Assembly (NCBI GenBank): GCA_951804985.1
Contig: OX638133.1
Location: forward strand, 3,058,501 to 3,122,500
Direction: 5' to 3'
Length of the DNA stretch: 64,000 nt
Source: Dryomyza anilis
Lineage: Eukaryota > Arthropoda > Insecta > Diptera > Dryomyzidae
The notes under the pieces were generated by a model, which was given only the letters and a program-made list of their open reading frames with translations, searched no databases and had not been told where the DNA came from. The position numbers and the translations under genes were made by a program. Position 1 is the stretch's first letter. Every line of letters starts with the position of its first letter. Shown here piece by piece: positions 1-10,490 of this stretch.

Positions 1-470
1 TTTATTTTTGAGTTATTTTTTAAAAGTTTTTTGTCGGAATTTAAATTTGACAAAAAAAAAATATTTTTATTGAATTTTTTTTTTTGAATTTTCGAAAAAA
101 ATATTTTTTTACGATTATTTTCTTTTATTTTTATTAAAAAAACAATTAATTTTTTTAATATTTTCGGAAATTTTGTTTCTCAAAATTTTTTATTCTATTT
201 TTGGCAATATTTTTTTGAAAAATAATTAAAAAATATATATTTTTCAATAATTTGTTTCAATAAAATGATTTTTCGAGATATTTTTTTGCAATTTTTTTAT
301 ATATTTTTTTTTCGAAAATAATTTTGAAAAAATTATATATTTTTTTATACTATATTTTATTTTTAAATTTTCGAAAAAAAATGTTTTTTTGATTTTTTCT
401 TTTTTTTTAAATTTATATTAAAAAAAAAACATTAATTTTTTTTATTAAAATGTTCAAAATAAAGAAAGAA
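1..470. repeat. AT-rich low-complexity tract
   Basis: Almost pure A/T with long T and A runs and a loosely recurring motif of the form cgaaaaaaatatttttt. No reading frame of note and no recognisable gene. It looks like degenerate simple sequence. Confidence 0.7.
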
Positions 471-1817
471 AACCAACTTTGTCTGCGTAAAATTTTCTAA
501 TTCGTATTAAGCCTGCCAAAAATTACGAAGAAATGATGATTTTGTGGAACTGAAACTAATTAAAAATTAAAAGTTCGGTAAAATTTTACATGCATTACGC
601 CCCTGGATATGACTAATACGTATTGCAATTAAAACACATATTAATTAAAAACTCCGTTTTTTTGAGCTCTCTTTCATATTTTGTTACAGATTTTAAAATA
701 GATTAATCTGAGCGCCTCATATTGCAGCACATGTTCCAGCTGTGGTTGCATCAACTTTTGCTTGATTTGGTTTAAAAATTCTACAAAAAGTTTCTGGATT
801 TTATTTCTTCATTTTGCTATTTTCGTTTGACTTTCTTGCACGTCAGCCTGCATAGAGGGCAAGGCGGCTTCTTCCGTATATTGAGTTATTTCGTTGGAAA
901 ACAGGAAAACTATCCTTAACTTCATTTGCATCTAAAATGAATCTTTCTAGTTCGCTTTTAAACCGGGCAGTGCAGTATCTGTGACACTTTGTAGGTAGTC
1001 AGGGGTGGTCAGGAGACTGCGTCAATATTGACGCCAGGATTCGGTTCGACGACAGTCTGTCGCAAGCTACTTAACAGCAAAACAACGCCAGTGCTCTGGA
1101 CTTTAATTAAGTTTTATCATGCTCGTGCCTTTTTCCCAGATTGTCTGCCACATCTGGATGTCAGGGGCGAACCGTTTGTTACCTACTGACTCAAAGCGGT
1201 GGGAGTTGGTCATCATATTAATATTCGTTTTTTTTTTTGTTCTTCTTATTGTTTTTAAGGCCACTGACAGGTTTGAGCTCTTTAGCCTCTGGCATATGCC
1301 AGACTGTCGATTGGCAAACTTAGAAAGATTTAAAATGCAACATAGGTTAGATTTTTTTTGAGTATGAAAAATAGCAACAGACTGCAAATATTTCCTATGA
1401 GAATAAACAAAATTCTTATGAGACTTTAACAATCTGGCAGTATAAAACGTCAAAAGTGACGACAAAGTTGGATTAATTTGTACGCTTCATCTTTTTTAAA
1501 TTTTATATTTTTTCGAATACAATATGAAGCTTATTGGGAATAGAGTTTTTGTAAAAACAGGGATCGCAAAGTACCGGAATCGAGACAGTTTCAATTTTTG
1601 GAACCCAACTGGAAACGGAATCGTTATGAAAAAATGTGTCGAATCGAAACCGGAATCGGAAACCATATAATGTTTTTGATGAGAACCGGAATCGCTTTAT
1701 AAAAACATAGGCAACAGAATTTGTACCGATATTTTAGTCCTTTTTAGGCATAGCAAAGAACCGGAATAGGAACCATTTCAATTTTTGAAACCGGAATCGT
1801 AGCCGTTATTAGAAAAG
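471..1817. other. intergenic, no gene recognised
   Basis: Both strands were read and nothing protein-like was recognised. The short open frames near 1103-1465 have no family resemblance and lack coding character. From about 1556 to 1880 there is a degenerate local repeat built on aaccggaatcg/ggaatcgtt words; similar accg/cggttt-rich stretches recur near 31.1 and 33.5-33.8 kb. Confidence 0.5.
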
Positions 1818-3355
1818 GTGTAGAACTGATATCGGAACCGCTATTTGAAAAATCTTCCAACCAAAAGCTTTTAGTCCCTGGTTAAAAATGGTATTTTTCC
1901 ATTCGGTTTTTTTTTATATATATATATAACGTCTATTTCCTGAAATCATTTTGGCTTTTGAATTATTTTCTGGGAGGTTTTTCAAATCCATACAAAGTGG
2001 TACCACTAAAGCTTCCTCAATAGAATCAAAAACTTAGTATTTTCCATACTTTTAAGATTAAAGAAAGCATTTTCAAAATTATGTTCATTATTTTCCTTAC
2101 AAAAAAAAGGTATTCGCGGCCCGCTACCAAAATGAACCTAGGTTTTTGTAAAAAAGGTAATACTTGCCTCGAGAAAGAATTGTCTGTGAAAGAATTCTCC
2201 GGCCGTGACACCTCCCATACAATATACATCTTTAAACTCCAATAATGATGTAATGATATAGATTTTTGTTAGAGATTTCCATACATCTCCATTTTTAAAG
2301 AAGATGTAAAGCTCAAATGAGCTCGATGTGCAGTTCAAATGGAATGTAAAAAATTGAATCGAGTAATACTAGTTCTCCGGAGAAAAACTGTCTGGGAAAG
2401 AATAGTGATAAGAATAGAATAGAAATAATGTGTAGAACCGAAATCGGAACCGCTATTTGAAAAATCTTCCAACCAAAAGCTTTTAGTCCCTGGTTAAAAA
2501 TGGTATTTTTCCATTCGGTTTTTTTTTCTATATATATAACGTCTATTTCCTGAAATCATTTTGGCTTTTGAATTATTTTCTGGGAGGTTTTTCTAATTCA
2601 TACAAAGTGGTACCACTTACATTACTTTCAAGTGTTGGCCTAAAGCTTCCTCAATAGAAGCAAAAATTTAGTATTTTCCATACTTTTAAGATTAAAGAAA
2701 GTATTTTCAAAATTATGTTCATTATTCTATAATAATAATAATAATAGTTTGGCGCTACAGTCCTGTACAGAACTTCGGCCGAGCTCTCTCACCATTTTGA
2801 GCTGTGCGTGTTATATTTGTACTCAAAGTGGTGGGACCTACAGTTTATTGCCGAATCCGAACGGCGGGTGAGAGCTTTTCATAGGCAATGATTTTACTCT
2901 CGTAGGTTTGCCATTTACTGACGAGAGGTAGCGCGGTATAGAAAAATGTTTCTATGAAAAGATGTTGTTAGCCCCAGTCCAGGCTTGAACCGGGGACCTT
3001 TCGACTCGCAGTCCAACGCACTAACCACTGAGTTACCGCGGCTACATTCTCCTTACAAAAAAAAAAGGAATTCGCGGCCCGCTACCAAAATGAACCTAGG
3101 TTTTTGTAAAAAAAAAAGGTAAAACTTGCCTCGAGAAAGCATTGTCTGGAAAAGAATTCTCCGTCACGGCCTCCCATACAATATACATCTTTAAACTCCA
3201 ATAATGATGTAATGAAATAGATTTTGTTTAGAAATTTGTCTCCATTTTTAAAGAAGATGTAAAGCTCAAATTCGATGCGCAGTTTAAATGGAATGTATAA
3301 AGTTTAATCGGGTAATAATTCTCCGGGGATAACCCGTTTGGGAAAGAATAGTCGC
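1818..3355. repeat. direct duplication, about 590 bp, second copy interrupted by a SINE
   Basis: Copy 1 (about 1818-2406) and copy 2 (about 2430-3355) share long near-identical runs: the tcttccaaccaaaagctttt segment, the gtctatttcctgaaatcatt segment, the ttcgcggcccgctaccaaaa segment and the ggaaagaatagt ending. Copy 2 is longer because a tRNA-derived SINE sits at 2729-3045 where copy 1 runs straight from cattatt into ttccttac. Copy 1 therefore preserves the empty site. Confidence 0.8.
2729..3045 (-). mobile_element. tRNA-derived SINE, full length (copy 1)
   Basis: Read on the minus strand, the element starts with a tRNA-like head: A box taactcagtgg and B box ggttcaagcc, the internal promoter elements of RNA polymerase III. 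A 240-bp body follows (ctataccgcgctacctctc, cctacgagagtaaaatcatt, caccactttgagtacaaat), and it ends in an ATT-rich tail. The same order of blocks recurs at 63499-63809 and 59661-59945. It lies inside copy 2 of the duplicated block, with a short possible target duplication (attct) on both sides. Confidence 0.85.
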
Positions 3356-4600
3356 GCTATAGAATGGTTGCTCTAAAAATCGTCGGGAATCATTAGCCGG
3401 GGAAGAATTGTCCGAGGAATATTTTTCACTGGGAAGAATTATGTGAAAATAGTCTCGGAAAAGAATTGTCAGAGAAGAAAAATTGTTTTGGGAGAGAATT
3501 TTTGGTTAGTATATTTGTTTCGCGAAAAAAGACCATAGCAAAGCACGGGTCCTGCACCCAAAGAACGAATCATTTGGGGCAACCGTCTTTTTTTGCCAAC
3601 CGATTTACTTAGTTCTGTCAACATTCGACTGATTCAGTTGTTGCAACACCGCGTATCAGTTCACACAACTAATGAATACAATTGCCACAACCAATTTGTT
3701 TAGTTGTGGTAGCCAATTTCATTATACGACATCGGCCATTTTACCTCGCCCTAGCGCTCCAACATGTTGCAAAGACGAGTCAGACACATATAGACACAAA
3801 ATCGCAAGAACTCTGTAGAATAGTATGTCACTTGTTGAAGAAAGTATAATTGAGCATGAAAGAATCGAACAGTAACAACAATAAAGCCTTAAAACAATTA
3901 CAAAAACAATAGCAATGGAAATAAAAAAATTGAAAATGGATTAAAAGTTTGTTTCTCCAATCAATGTTGCAGTTGCTTCAAATAATAGTTGGTTACGCTT
4001 CATACTATTGTTCACCACAAATGAAAATCAGTTGAGGCTGACTAAATTTGGTAGATGAAAATGAATATTCGTTGAAACAACAGCACGCCAAGCAATTATT
4101 TTTTTGTGTGTGCTTGTAAATCATAAAATTGAAAAATTAAATTTAAAAACGCAATTTATTTGATATTGGTATTTAGCGTTACATCTTAAAAATTGTAAGT
4201 AAAATCAAAAGAACTGAGTTTGAGGTATGGATTAGAATCTAAAAGTTAATCGGTATTTTCTTTAAGAATATTAATCAGGGATAAATTTTGGTTAGTGTAT
4301 TGTGTTATCGCAATTATTAAGAATAACAAAATATATTGTTGAATTAATGAAGAAGTGATATAAATTAAGGAAACTCTTATTAAATTGTCATTAAAAGCAG
4401 ACAGTTTTCTATATTACTTCAACAATTCTACAAGACTGATTTTTTTTTTTTTAATTTTTGCGCGCTTATTAAATATTCTAACAACTAAGGGTGCTGAACT
4501 TTGTTCTATGCAAATAACTAATTTGAAAAACAGCGTTAATCACACACTTTAAGTCAACACAACAAAAAAAATAATAATCAACTCATGACCGTACCCACGA
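3356..4600. other. intergenic with relics of a CACACAGAA-type MITE family
   Basis: No gene recognised. At 3340-3510 a degenerate gggaagaattgtc repeat is seen, similar to sequence near 43.8 and 63.3 kb. Around 3540-4110 the words caaccgatttacttagt, gttgttgcaacacc and ttttttgtgtgtgc resemble the bodies and ends of the MITE copies at 36731-37055 and 51007-51330, so this is probably an old diverged relative. Confidence 0.4.
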
Positions 4601-5460
4601 AATCAACGAACCCTCACTTCTGCTGCTACGCACCGTCAAGATAATGAACTTTACGGTACACTGATGAGATTTCCCGAACTCATTAGTAAAAAGTCTTCGT
4701 ATTGGGCTGGTGTCGAGAGGTTGTCGTACCGCCAACAGGTCGTTGCCCGTTGTCTCGCAAGTGTCTCGCAAGTGTCTCGCAAAATACGTCAAAATACGTA
4801 CTACATAATACACGGATCCGGATCAGTATCCGATGGACTTGATTGCTATGTAGATTACAATTAAAAATATGGTTGGCGGTTGCTGATTGCGCATGCGTAA
4901 AACTGCGCGACATGACCCTGACCGAAATGTTCAATACGATATTCGATCTAATTAAGGTTTATGCGTACCGGAAAAGAGGGATTTTAGCGTGCTACCGTTC
5001 TTTTGCTTGAGAGACTTGAAACGACAACACCAACACTTGAAAAATCAAAAATAATAAGAAACACACATTAAAAACATAGAACATCGAAAATAGAAATGAC
5101 GTTAATTAGCGTTACAGGGTCATCGCATAGATTTGAAATTATGAATCAGTCAGCAGACACAGTTATCGTCGGTCGGTAGGTTATGCGCATAAATTAGCCA
5201 ATAATTAAAATTAAAACAAAGGCAGTTGTGTGCATCAGAGTCCAAACACATATTGTCGTCGTGTTCAATTGTTTCCATACAGATTGCGTAACCAGCGCTT
5301 AGTTCGGCTTGGTCACAATCGCAACGATAGCCTTTCCGTAATCCACCGTAAAATCCCCTTTGTCATCTCCTACTCCTCCTACGCTGGCGTTGTCGGCGCA
5401 TTTGTGCGACGGTGTTGGATGATTTATGACTGCCAGTTTCCGTAGCTAATGAGAAAGGCA
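4601..5460. other. GC-richer intergenic block with short tandem repeats, possible promoter or 5' UTR
   Basis: Base composition is noticeably more balanced than the surroundings. An 11-bp unit (gtgtctcgcaa) is tandemly repeated three times at about 4750-4782, followed by two copies of aaaatacgtc. An Inr-like tcagtc occurs at 5147. Open frames of 66-83 codons exist but match nothing recognised. It could be the 5' end of a gene outside the window. No coding assignment is made. Confidence 0.3.
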
Positions 5461-5700
5461 GATTCCATGGTCAAGCATTTAGCTCATGTATCATGGCAGA
5501 TTATTAACGTGGTCACATTAGAGAGATAGAGATTACTGTTTATGGTAGTAAGGATTTCCATTTTTGCAAGTTTTAGGACTTGATTCTTTTACATATATCG
5601 TAACATGATACTAATCTAAATATATATATTTTTTTTGTTGAATATAATTGATTTAGTTATTCAAATGGCACTTTTTATTGTTACAAATTAACAAATGTCC
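5461..5700. other. intergenic, nothing recognised
   Basis: AT-rich, no open frame of note, no repeat boundary seen. Confidence 0.5.
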
Positions 5701-5764
5701 AGAGAATTAAAGGAAAGGTTAAAGAGAAGGACGACAGATGGAGTAGTGTCGGTAGATGTGTGTT

Positions 5765-6067
5765 TTACGCTGAGGGATTGTTCCACAAAAGTATCGTGCG
5801 ACTGAAGAACGATTTTTCTCTGCAATGTGTTGTCTTTTTCAGTGCCGTGTGAACAACGAAGAAATGGCTTGGTTCCGGGGTATTCTTCGACGTCCGAGTA
5901 GAACGAGAGAACATAAGACCTGGTGGCATAAGGCCATGTTTTTTTCTCGTACTTTTACCTATAACAGCCTGTATTAGGATCAAATATAAATGATCAAATA
6001 TTAGATATGTCGTACGTTCTTGTATTCGGTTCAGGAATTCTAAAAATGATTTGAAACACCTGCCCAA
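5765..6067 (-). pseudogene. 3' end of a non-LTR retrotransposon ORF2 (LINE relic)
   Basis: The minus-strand frame runs through 100 codons and ends with HCREKSFFSRTILLWNNPSA. A block of the form xxSFFxRTxxxWNxLP, preceded by HxFVVxT, is the typical C-terminal tail of reverse-transcriptase proteins of jockey-type insect LINEs. Here it reads SFFSRTILLWNNPS after HFFVVHTALKKTTH. The catalytic RT domain is absent upstream and the frame is closed on both sides, so this is a truncated dead copy. Family level is inferred from the motif only. Confidence 0.6.
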
Positions 6068-6104
6068 ATGTGCGAATTGTATGCCTTATTAGTGCAAATA
6101 CACG

Positions 6105-6415
6105 CAGAGAAAAAACATGATTGAGACATGATTGTGTCAAAAAAAAACTATGATTGTCGCAATAATAGTATGATTGTTATTATCATTCCTGATTGTCGTA
6201 ATCAAACCCATTTTTTAAAATAATATTGTCTTTCATTAAATGATTTCTGCAATCATATTATGATCAAATTATATGATTAGAATATGTAATGATCGTGACA
6301 AAAATGTAATTCGAGTATGCATGATTGCCAGAACCATATTCATTATTGTGTCAATCATGTTAGCATTGACGTATGATTGATATAATAATAATAGTATGAT
6401 TGCTGTTGGAGAGCT
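6105..6415. repeat. degenerate catgattg-type repeat tract
   Basis: Words such as catgattgagacatgattg, tatgattgttattatcatt and tatgattgatataataat recur about every 15-30 bp across 300 bp on both strands. There is no reading frame. It is probably a diverged minisatellite or the body of an old non-autonomous element. Confidence 0.5.
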
Positions 6416-6567
6416 GTTGACAGTTTGGCAGATTCGGTAGTAAATTAGATTTCGCCGTGACGGGTCAGCTTCGAGCGCTAGTGAATTTTAATGTATATTT
6501 AAAAAGAAAATGTGATACAAATAGTGATAAGTTAAGAAAAAAACTTCGGTTTTAGATCCTGAACAGA

Positions 6568-6711
6568 ATGAAATTGGAGAAAGACGCAATACACGCTGAA
6601 CAAAAGGCGTCGTCCCATCAGCTGTGCAACGAGCTTCACAAATATTCCATTTTTTTCTACACCAGCGAACGTCAGCGTCTTCGCAACGCCATTTTCATTC
6701 TTTCAAACTAA
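6568..6711 (+). CDS. small open reading frame, 47 codons, hypothetical
   Basis: An ATG-initiated frame of 47 codons (MKLEKDAIHAEQKASSHQLC at its start, ending AIFILSN) has a less A/T-biased composition than its surroundings. A canonical AATAAA lies at about 6762, roughly 50 bp after the TAA. No homologous family is recognised. It could be a genuine short gene, the remnant of a longer exon or a retrocopy fragment, or chance. No poly(A) tail or target duplication was seen that would prove retroposition. Confidence 0.3.
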   Translation: MKLEKDAIHAEQKASSHQLCNELHKYSIFFYTSERQRLRNAIFILSN

Positions 6712-7356
6712 GAAAATGAAGCGACGGAGAAGAGTGTATCAATATATTATTTAATAATCTGTAATAAAGTGTTTTTATCTTCATATTGAAATTTCAATCA
6801 AAATATTTATTTTTCGTTCATTTTTTGCCATACTTCTCAGTTCTCAAGTAGTTTTGGTATGTTTTTTTCGATTTTTTTTTCCAAAACATTTTTTGTCCGT
6901 TTTTTTTTTAGGTATTTTTTTTACTGTAATTTTTTAAGTAAAATTTTGACAAAAACCTTTTTTTCGAATTATTTAAAAAAAATTGCGTTTTTTACTATCC
7001 TTCTCCAAAGAGTTTGGGCGCTTGTTGAACGAATATGAATGACTGGGTTATGTGTCAATGACAGAAGATCATTGCTAAATTCCACACTAAGAAAACATAT
7101 TAGCAGAAATACCACAGCCCTAAATATCAAGTTATTTAGACATTATTTAGATCGTCTTTGAGACAACCATCTCTCGAGCATCCGTCAAATACGATAAATA
7201 TTGCTAGCAACCATCTTTCAAATTTACGATTATTTATAGCAACCATCAATTAAACATCTTACAAATAGAAAGATAGTTGATGAATATTTGGAAAAGGTAC
7301 TCTATTAGAATTCGTGGAGTAATTTTTATTGAATTGAAAGAAAATGAATCATATGT
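6712..7356. other. intergenic, nothing recognised
   Basis: AT-rich sequence with T-runs near 6880-6970. Apart from the AATAAA near 6762 no signal or frame was seen. Confidence 0.5.
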
Positions 7357-8114
7357 ATTTTTATACCCTACACCTATGAGGTACAGGGTATATTAACTTT
7401 GTGCATATATTGTAACGCCCCTTAGGAGGCGTGTCCGGTATGGAAAAGTATATATATTCTTGATCAGCATCACTACCCGAGTCCGTTTAGCCATGTCCGT
7501 CTGTCTGTCTGTCTGTCTGTCCGTCTTGCTGTCTTGCTGTCTTGCTGTCTTGCTGTCTTGCTGTCCGAATACAGAATAACTTGAGAAATACTGCTCAGAA
7601 TGCGATGAAATTTCGTCACAATATATTTTAGCCAAAAGTAGGAACTGAGTTTGAAAATGAGCCAAATCGGTCAACAGACACGCCCACCTCCCATACAAGT
7701 CACTTTTATATAAATCTTTGGGAACTAATAACTCGAAAAGTATTCAAGATATTGTTGTAAAATTTAAATCATATTGTTGTAATTCACCTAAAAATGTGTG
7801 TTCCAAAAATGGGCGTGATCCGCCCACATTTTTTTTTCATTATTTCCCGGTTTTTAATAGTGGAAATTTGATCCGATACTTATTAAAATCAATTCTATGA
7901 AATATTAGCCTTACAAAATTTTAAATATAGGCGTGGTCCGCCCAATTACATTTTTCAAATTTATTTTTTTTTAGTTTTTTATACTTTATATAATTTTTTT
8001 AATTTCTGGGGATATAAGGCGTAAATTTCTGATATATGAATAATATTCTGAGGGTTAATATCCCCACCAAAGGTGTAGGGTATTCCATAGTCGGGCCCGA
8101 CCGACTATAAAAAT
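7357..8114 (+). mobile_element. non-autonomous interspersed element with ATACCCTACACC / GGTGTAGGGTAT ends
   Basis: The block opens with atttttataccctacacc and closes with ggtgtagggtattccatagt...ccgactataaaaat, giving short inverted ends (ATTTTTATA and the GTGTAGGGTAT word). It contains a (GTCT)n run at about 7498-7524 and an 8-bp cttgctgt run at about 7524-7566, but no coding frame. A diverged 5' fragment of the same family lies at 50848-51000, and a fragment of the gtgtagggtat end near 37133. The superfamily is unknown; elements of this general look are common in higher-fly genomes. Confidence 0.6.
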
Positions 8115-8203
8115 CCGCCCCATGTGACCGAACTTACCCATGTGACCTAACTTTCCCAACTCGTTTTTTGTTATTCTAGAATTAAAACCGTATCCTGCTT
8201 ATA

Positions 8204-9438
8204 AAAGGTTTTTCCAATAGGACGCTACAAAAGTAGAGCGACAGGGACAGCAAACGACGCCATATTTCTTGCCGCTCTTTTGACATTTCTCTTTAGTAAG
8301 GTTTGCCATTTCATGGTGGAAAGACATACGAGCTAACAACGAGTCGAAATTATTAAAATTTACCACCGAAATTCGGAGTCAGTGGCCTCAACGTTAAGAG
8401 CGCTACGTCCAATTTCTTGCCGCTCTTTTGACAGACATTTCTCTTCAGTAAGGTTTACCATTTCATGATGGAAAGATATACGAGCCAACAACGAGTCGAA
8501 ATTATTAAAATTTACTACCGAAATTCGGAGTCAGTGGCCTCAACGTTAAGAGCGCTACGTCCAATTTATGGACGTCATAATCGTCCTAGCAGATCAACAA
8601 TTGAGCATCTAGTGAAAAAATTTGAATCCACAGGCACAGTACAAAATGTTCCCGTGCCAGTGAGACAAAGAAGTGCCCGTAGTGCCGTACCGCTGAGGCG
8701 TCAGTTGAAGAAAGCCCAAATGTGTCTCTCACACGTCGTTCTCAAGCGTTGGGCATCTCTGTGACGTCCTTGTGGCGAATTTTGCAAAAACATCTTGGCC
8801 TTCATCCTAACAAAATCAAATTAACGCAAGAACTGAAGCCGCTTGACCACCAGAAGCGTCGTATGTTCGTGAATTGGGCTGAGCAACAACTTGAAAATGA
8901 TTCGGATCATCATCTTCATCTTCAGCGATGAGGCTCATTTCTGGCTGAGTGGCTTCGTCAATAAACAAAATATGCGTTATTGGTCAGACAGCAATCCACA
9001 CGTACTCCATGAGTCATCATTGCATCCCGAAAAAATTACGGTTTGGTGCGGTTTATGAGCCAGCGGCGTCATTGGGCCGTACTTCTTCCGTGATGATCAA
9101 GACCGGCACGTTACTGTGAATGGGAATCGCTCCCGTTCAATGATAACCGAATATTTTTGGCCCCAATTGTATGATATGGACTTGGAGGACATGTGGTTCC
9201 AACAGGACGGCGCCACAAGCCACACAGCGAATTCCACAATCAATTTATTGGAAACCAAGTTTGGAGAAATGGTCCAGTCGATTGGCTGCCTCGGTCGTGC
9301 GATTTGACGCCGTTAGACTATTTCCTGTGGGGCTACGTCAAGTCTATGACCAGCGACGATTGTTGAACTTCGTACGAATATCGAACGTGAAATTGCAGCA
9401 GAATCGGCTGATTTATGCTTTAAAACCGTCGAAAATTG
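8204..9438 (+). mobile_element. rosa-type (DD41D) mariner, broken copy with truncated 3' end
   Basis: Compared with the better copy at 21605-22881, this element carries the same left end (ggtttttccaataggacgctacaaaag), the same transposase start ([19 protein letters not shown] at 8468) and the downstream WFQQDGA block at 9195. It is dead: a frameshift splits the N-terminal region near 8722, the conserved CGLWAC stretch has TGG changed to TGA near 9057, further shifts follow, and the right terminal repeat is missing because homology stops near 9438. About 140 bp of the 5' end (roughly 8255-8390) is tandemly duplicated at 8400-8540. It continues directly into a LINE relic. Confidence 0.85.
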
Positions 9439-9439
9439 A

Positions 9440-9690
9440 ATATTTGCTACAAGGCGTAAATTTAAACTGATATTTGCAGCAAGACTTTCATAAACATCTT
9501 TTTTTCGTAGTGCAGAAATAAAGACGGGGATATTACAAACCCTTGCAGAACTCCAGATAGATGGACTGTTGTTCTGAGAGAACACCATTCATCGCAATTC
9601 TTATTGAATGTCCTTGGAAAAACTTGGTATCCATCGAGTCAATGAATTACCGACACTATATACAATAAGTTTTGACACGAGGATCCCAGG
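9440..9690 (-). pseudogene. reverse transcriptase fragment of a non-LTR retrotransposon
   Basis: The minus strand encodes FFQGHSIRIAMNGVLSE and, one frameshift later, SGVLQGFVISPSLFLHY. This matches the order of conserved RT blocks in LINEs, where an SxRxxVxxNGxxS segment is followed by GVPQGSxxSPxLFxxY. The catalytic YADD block is not present, and both ends are lost. Only a short internal piece survives, so the clade cannot be named. Confidence 0.6.
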
Positions 9691-9817
9691 TCAAATAAGA
9701 ATTTCCAATACACAGTTCAAGTGCTGTGAAACGAATTAAATTTGATGTATCTTTGATGTTTCTTTTTCATATATTTGAATTTGGATCGTAAGTGAATTTC
9801 TAAACTTGATTTTCTTA

Positions 9818-9987
9818 GGGCGAGTTTACACAATAGAGAAAATAGCTAGAGATAGAGCAAAATAGAGCAAAAAATCTCATAGAGTTGTGTAAACACTACA
9901 TAAAGCTCCACGCTCTACGCTACGGTAGCTTTACGGTAGATTTTTTTCTCTATCTCTTGCTAACTTCTCTATCGTGTATTCGAGCCT
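9818..9987 (+). mobile_element. MITE, PIF/Harbinger-like, TTA target duplication (copy A)
   Basis: Imperfect terminal inverted repeats of about 40 bp: the left end begins GGGCGAGTTTACACAATAGA and the right end, reversed, AGGCTCGAATACACGATAGA. Both share tagctagagatagag-type sequence further in. TTA flanks the element on both sides, as expected for PIF/Harbinger transposition. A second copy in opposite orientation lies at 16559-16710, also between TTA duplications. No coding capacity. Confidence 0.8.
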
Positions 9988-9990
9988 TTA

Positions 9991-10490
9991 GAAATTTAAA
10001 AAAAACTTACCTTAAATTCATTAAAATTTAACTTACCATTTGTTTAAAAAGTCTCCATTAAAAAGTCATTCTATAAATTCTTTATTTGTATTGTTTTATT
10101 TAATTAAATAGATTACGAGCTCGTCTATACAAGAAGTATCAATTTTTATATTAAGGAAGTTCAATATAATAGGGAAGATCAATATTACTAATTTTAAAAT
10201 TTTCTAAATTCTTAATATTTAGTCTCTTCGATCGTGTATGGCATATGTTATATGTAGTTTAAACTAGTATTAATGCGATCACGTTTAGTTTGATATTTAC
10301 AAATACAATGTATTGTGTGTGCGTATTTTTCAAAAAAAATCAACAGAATTATTTACATTTAAAATTAAAAACCCAAAACTCACTCATTAAATTGCGCTAA
10401 AACATACACATTACACTTCATTCTTTCAATGCAAAATTTTTAAAATTCAACTTTCCAAATATTCTCCTGATTAGCAGTATGTGTTACCAA
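9991..10490 (-). other. 3' flank of the GalNAc-transferase gene
   Basis: Downstream of the stop codon of the minus-strand gene. On the minus strand AATAAA occurs at 10081-10086, with other A/T-rich candidates closer to the stop. No frame or element was recognised, so it is presumed 3' UTR and spacer. Confidence 0.4.

Noticed and set aside
4583..5445. Several 66-83 codon frames in the GC-richer block
   Set aside because: Overlapping frames on both strands with no homology; more likely a by-product of composition. Kept only as an unassigned block.
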